Assembly (NCBI GenBank): GCA_900466475.1
Contig: UBMI01000010.1
Span: 1 to 64,000, forward strand
Reading direction: 5' to 3'
DNA: 64,000 nucleotides
Source: Hyphomicrobiales bacterium
GTDB taxonomy: Bacteria; Pseudomonadota; Alphaproteobacteria; Rhizobiales; Rhizobiaceae
Part shown: positions 61,094 through 64,000 of the stretch, piece by piece
Position numbering within the stretch: the first letter of the stretch is position 1
Layout of the letters: every line of letters starts with the position of its first letter
Translations under genes and position numbers: made by a program
Notes under the pieces: model-generated
What the model was told of the DNA's origin: nothing
Databases searched by the model: none
The model's input: only the letters and a program-made list of their open reading frames with translations

Positions 61094-62104
61094 TTACAAC
61101 CCGGATGTCTCCTGCAGCTTGCCGCGGGCCTTGATCATCGGAATTGCGTCGGAATAGCTGACACAGGCAACATCTGATCTGTGGCAAACGTCGCTGACCA
61201 GCCTGTCGAGCGCGCGCCAGTAGGCGCCACCGTTCATTTCCACAAAGTGGAAGCCGAGCTGCAGGGGGATGCGGCTGCCTGCATATTGCTTGTCGAAGGC
61301 TTCCTTGAACGCCGCATAGGCGCGCTCTTCGAAAGCGGCGCTGTCGGCTGCATCCTCCTCGCCCTTGGAGTGACGCACGAAGAGATTGTAGTCCATTCCG
61401 ATGATCGGCTTCTCGCCCGGCCCCTCCGGAATGAGCGGCAAGCCGAAGCGTATGATGCCGTCTTCATCAACCGGCAGGGCCGGGCCTTTGGTGACGAGGC
61501 TTGCGTCATAGGTAAAGCCGGCCTTCTTCTCGGCTGCGATCATGTCGGCGCCGCCGCCTGTCGAAAGGTAGGGGGCGCGAAAGCCGCTGATGCCGCGATC
61601 GACGAGATCCTGCCAGCCGGCCGGCTCTTGTAGGCCGACGCTTTTCCAGGCGTTCTTCAGTGTGGTCTTGAAAGTCGCATATTCGGCTGACCAGTCCGCT
61701 TCACTCCATTGGCGGCCGTCGAAATGGCCGCAGGCATGACTGGAAATATCATGGCCCTCGAGGTGGGCGTGCCAGATATTGCCGAGCCGCTCGCGAATTT
61801 CGTCGTCGCTCTGTGCGAAGCCGACATTGGATCTTCCGCGTTTCTGATGAGGCGCCTGGTAGGCCTGCTTCGCTTCCTGATTCATCAAAAAGGTACAGGA
61901 GAGGAAATAGGTGAAATGGGCGCCGTTCTTTGCCGCCATCTCGCGGCTCTTTTGCCAGAGCGCGTTGTCGTGTGCGCCGTCAAAGGAAATGATGACAAGC
62001 TGCTTCGGCTTGTCGGCGGCGCCGGCGACAGCAGGAAAAAATAGGGAGAGGGCGAGGGACGCAGAAAAAATGGAACGAAACATGGGCACCGCGACAATTT
62101 GCAT
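61094..62104 (-). CDS. Secreted polysaccharide deacetylase-family protein
   Basis: A 336-residue protein with signal peptide (ending FFPAVAGAADK) and a NodB-like fold. The catalytic Asp is in IISFDGAHDN and the zinc His pair in SSHACGH (H-x3-H); FRAPYLSTGG and GFHFVEMNGG complete the active site. It likely deacetylates a cell-surface glycan or peptidoglycan, though FDGAHD rather than FDDG shows divergence. ATG at 62104 with AGGA eight bases before it is preferred over the start at 62179; ATG at 62083 is possible. Confidence 0.8.
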   Translation of the reverse strand: MQIVAVPMFRSIFSASLALSLFFPAVAGAADKPKQLVIISFDGAHDNALWQKSREMAAKNGAHFTYFLSCTFLMNQEAKQAYQAPHQKRGRSNVGFAQSDDEIRERLGNIWHAHLEGHDISSHACGHFDGRQWSEADWSAEYATFKTTLKNAWKSVGLQEPAGWQDLVDRGISGFRAPYLSTGGGADMIAAEKKAGFTYDASLVTKGPALPVDEDGIIRFGLPLIPEGPGEKPIIGMDYNLFVRHSKGEEDAADSAAFEERAYAAFKEAFDKQYAGSRIPLQLGFHFVEMNGGAYWRALDRLVSDVCHRSDVACVSYSDAIPMIKARGKLQETSGL

Positions 62105-62211
62105 TGCGGTTTTCCTGTTACAGAAATGCGGCGAAGCTGCGGTCTCGCTGGCATTTTTCATCTTGTGCCGGTAATTCATGGCTGACCAAGAAACGGGAAA
62201 ACAAGATCACC

Positions 62212-62808
62212 ATGGCTCTGCTCGTCCTCAGTCTTATTCTCTTCCTCGGCCTGCACCTGATCCGCGTCGTCGTGCCGGGCTTCCGGCAGGCGATGATCGA
62301 CAAGGTCGGCAAGCCGGCCTGGATCGCCTTTCATGCGATTGCGAGCATCCTGACGCTGATCTTCGTGATCTATGCCTTCGGGGCGGCACGCAGAGAGCCG
62401 ATCGGCATGCTCTACAATCCGCCCATGGGTATGGCGCATCTCACCGTCACCCTGATGCTGATTGCGGTAATCTGTCTCGTCGCTGGTTTCCTGCCGGCCG
62501 GTTACATCAAGACGAAGACGAAACATCCGATCGTATTGTCGGTGAAAATCTGGGCGCTGGCCCATCTCCTGTCGAATGGCGAGGCTTATTCGGTTCTGCT
62601 CTTTGCGGCATTCCTTGCCTGGGGTGTGGTGCTGCGCATTTCGCTGAAGCGGCGCCAGCGCCGCGGCGAGATAACGCTGCCGGCTTTCGTTTCGGCCAAA
62701 TATGACGTCTATGCCGTCATCATCGGCGTGGTGGTCTGGGCGCTGATGATCTGGCGCGTTCACGAATGGCTGATCGGCGTTGCACCACTGCCGATGCTTG
62801 CTTCGTGA
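62212..62808 (+). CDS. NnrU-family membrane protein
   Basis: A 198-residue membrane protein with about six hydrophobic segments, NnrU family. Motifs include LGLHLIRVVVPGFRQAMIDKVG near the start, LYNPPMGMAHLTVTLMLIAVICLVAG and KIWALAHLLSNGEAYSVLLF. NnrU was named from denitrification loci, but homologs such as this occur widely without nitrite reductase nearby, so its role here is unclear. ATG at 62212 begins the conserved sequence; the frame is open upstream. Confidence 0.82.
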   Translation: MALLVLSLILFLGLHLIRVVVPGFRQAMIDKVGKPAWIAFHAIASILTLIFVIYAFGAARREPIGMLYNPPMGMAHLTVTLMLIAVICLVAGFLPAGYIKTKTKHPIVLSVKIWALAHLLSNGEAYSVLLFAAFLAWGVVLRISLKRRQRRGEITLPAFVSAKYDVYAVIIGVVVWALMIWRVHEWLIGVAPLPMLAS

Positions 62809-62909
62809 CGATTCTGCGATATCCCCCTTACAACGGCCGCAAAATGGAGTAGAAGGCCCGACAATGTGCGTTTTGCACTGTGTATGGGTATCCGCGGCCG
62901 GAGACGAGA

Positions 62910-63593
62910 ATGGCATTCAACGACGACAGCTTCATTCGTGAAGTCAACGAGGAACTGCGTTCCGACCAGATGAAGGGCGCGGTGCGCCGGTTTGGCCGCT
63001 ATATCATTGCCATTGCCGTTCTTATCGTGCTCGGAACCATCGGCAAGGTCGCCTATGAATATTGGGACAATAACGCGTCCTCCGGCGCTGGCGACCAGTT
63101 CCTGGCGGCGATGAAGCTTGCCGACGAGAACAAGACCGACGAGGCGCTTGCTGCACTCGATAAACTGGAGAAGGAAGGCCATGGCGCCTATCCGGTTCTG
63201 GCGCGTATGCGTGCCGCGACCGTCCAGGCCCAGAAGGGCGACAATGCCGGTGCCATCGCCTCTTTCCAGGAGATAGCCAAGGACAAGTCCGTTCCGGCTG
63301 CCGTGCAGGATGCCGCCAAGATGCGCGCCGGCTGGCTGCTGATCGAGAACGGCACCTACGACCAGGTTTCTGCTGCTGTCGAGGAAATGGCCGTCCCGGG
63401 CAACGCCTTCCGCCACTCGGCGCGCGAGGCGCTTGGTCTTGCCGCTTACAAGGCCGGCAACATGGCGCAGGCGCGCCAGTGGTTCCAGGCTATCGTTGAC
63501 GATCCGGACAGCCCGCGCGCTGTTGGCAATCGTGCTCATATGATGCTTGATCTCATCACCGCATCCGGCAAGGCGCCCGCCGCGCAGGGTTAA
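62910..63593 (+). CDS. YfgM-like tetratricopeptide protein
   Basis: A 227-residue protein with a short cytoplasmic N-terminus (MAFNDDSFIREVNEELRSDQ), one membrane helix near residues 30-50 (YIIAIAVLIVLGTIGKVAY) and a TPR region outside. This is the YfgM family, thought to act with the secretion/chaperone network, and it is typically encoded just before der, as here (16-base gap). The ATG at 62910 follows GGAGACGAG. Confidence 0.85.
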   Translation: MAFNDDSFIREVNEELRSDQMKGAVRRFGRYIIAIAVLIVLGTIGKVAYEYWDNNASSGAGDQFLAAMKLADENKTDEALAALDKLEKEGHGAYPVLARMRAATVQAQKGDNAGAIASFQEIAKDKSVPAAVQDAAKMRAGWLLIENGTYDQVSAAVEEMAVPGNAFRHSAREALGLAAYKAGNMAQARQWFQAIVDDPDSPRAVGNRAHMMLDLITASGKAPAAQG

Positions 63594-63609
63594 GGCTTAA
63601 GGGAAAAGA

Positions 63610-64000
63610 ATGAGTTTTACGGTCGCCATCGTCGGACGCCCGAATGTCGGCAAGTCGACGCTTTTCAACCGTCTGGTTGGGAAGAAGCTAGCGCTTGTCG
63701 ATGACACGCCGGGTGTGACGCGTGACCGTCGGCCGGGTGAAGCGCGTCTTGTCGATCTGCGCTTCACGATCATCGATACCGCGGGTCTGGAAGAGGCGAC
63801 CGACGAAAGCCTGCAGGGCCGCATGCGGCAGCAGACCGAAGCGGCGATCGACGAAGCCGACCTTTCGCTCTTCATCGTCGATGCCAAGACGGGACTGACG
63901 CCTGTTGATACGGCTCTCGGCGAGATGCTGCGCCGACGCGGAAGGCCCGTCGTGCTCGTTGCCAACAAATCCGAAGCGCGGGGGTCCGATAGCGGTTTCT
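63610..64000 (+). CDS. der: GTPase Der (EngA), 5' part
   Basis: The first 130 codons of the double-GTPase Der, running off the window end. The first G domain shows G1 GRPNVGKS (residues 9-16), a TPGVTRDR switch, G3 DTAGLEE and NKSEA (G4). Der is needed for 50S ribosome assembly. Start ATG at 63610 follows AAGGGAAAAG. No frameshift is seen within the visible part. Confidence 0.95.
   Translation, partial: MSFTVAIVGRPNVGKSTLFNRLVGKKLALVDDTPGVTRDRRPGEARLVDLRFTIIDTAGLEEATDESLQGRMRQQTEAAIDEADLSLFIVDAKTGLTPVDTALGEMLRRRGRPVVLVANKSEARGSDSGF

Overview
The window looks like a chromosomal segment of a Rhizobium-type alphaproteobacterium (R. leguminosarum / etli / tropici group). The evidence is a GC-rich, densely packed gene set with strong Shine-Dalgarno (SD) sites, the gbpR / chvE-gguA-gguB-gguC arrangement known from Agrobacterium and Rhizobium, a BacA-type peptide transporter, a membrane cytochrome-c urate oxidase (PuuD), and many rhizobial conserved hypotheticals. 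I see no rRNA, tRNA, CRISPR array, prophage or insertion sequence. Genus is inferred from gene content only.

Layout. 0.3-2.5 kb: a small J-domain-like protein, a glycolipid-binding-family protein and the LysR regulator GbpR. 2.8-11.1 kb: the sugar operon chvE-gguA-gguB-gguC, followed by alpha-ketoglutarate semialdehyde dehydrogenase and an IlvD/Edd L-arabinonate dehydratase. Together these cover uptake and the later steps of non-phosphorylative pentose oxidation to 2-oxoglutarate. Hairpins sit in at least three of its intergenic gaps. 11.3-13.8 kb: a nucleotidyltransferase-fold protein, a HExxH peptidase and a receiver/HD-GYP c-di-GMP phosphodiesterase. 14-17.1 kb: a compact ATP-grasp / alpha-E / transglutaminase operon. 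17.4-22.4 kb: a DEAD-box helicase, an HxlR regulator with a divergent alpha/beta hydrolase, an AlkD-like protein and a small exported protein. 22.7-28.9 kb: a soluble four-PAS hybrid histidine kinase, MnmC split into two head-to-head genes, and a DUF1045 protein.

28.9-46.2 kb is a purine and ureide catabolism supercluster: puuE-uraD-alc, allA-uraH, guaD-puuD and xdhA-xdhB-xdhC. It can take guanine or xanthine through urate and allantoin to ureidoglycolate, glyoxylate and urea. A MntA/HepT toxin-antitoxin pair lies inside the plus-strand ureide operon, and its antitoxin start codon directly abuts a perfect 10-bp inverted repeat whose loop holds the SD-like GGAG. Lactate dehydrogenase, a TPR/winged-helix regulator, a LysR regulator and several small proteins are interspersed, and 3-hydroxybutyrate dehydrogenase leads the xdh operon.

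46.2-57.7 kb: glycerol kinase, a GlxA-type regulator divergent from an HD hydrolase, an exported TIM-barrel-like protein, a YCII protein with an ECF42-type sigma factor, an LLM flavin oxidoreductase with an apparent C-terminal frameshift, methionine aminopeptidase, a Gre factor, an atypical Rid protein divergent from a TetR regulator (with a 27-bp perfect palindrome between them) and a PadR regulator. 57.7-64 kb: an MFS carrier, BacA, a PAS protein, a secreted polysaccharide deacetylase, an NnrU-family protein, a YfgM-like TPR protein and the 5' part of der, which runs off the window.
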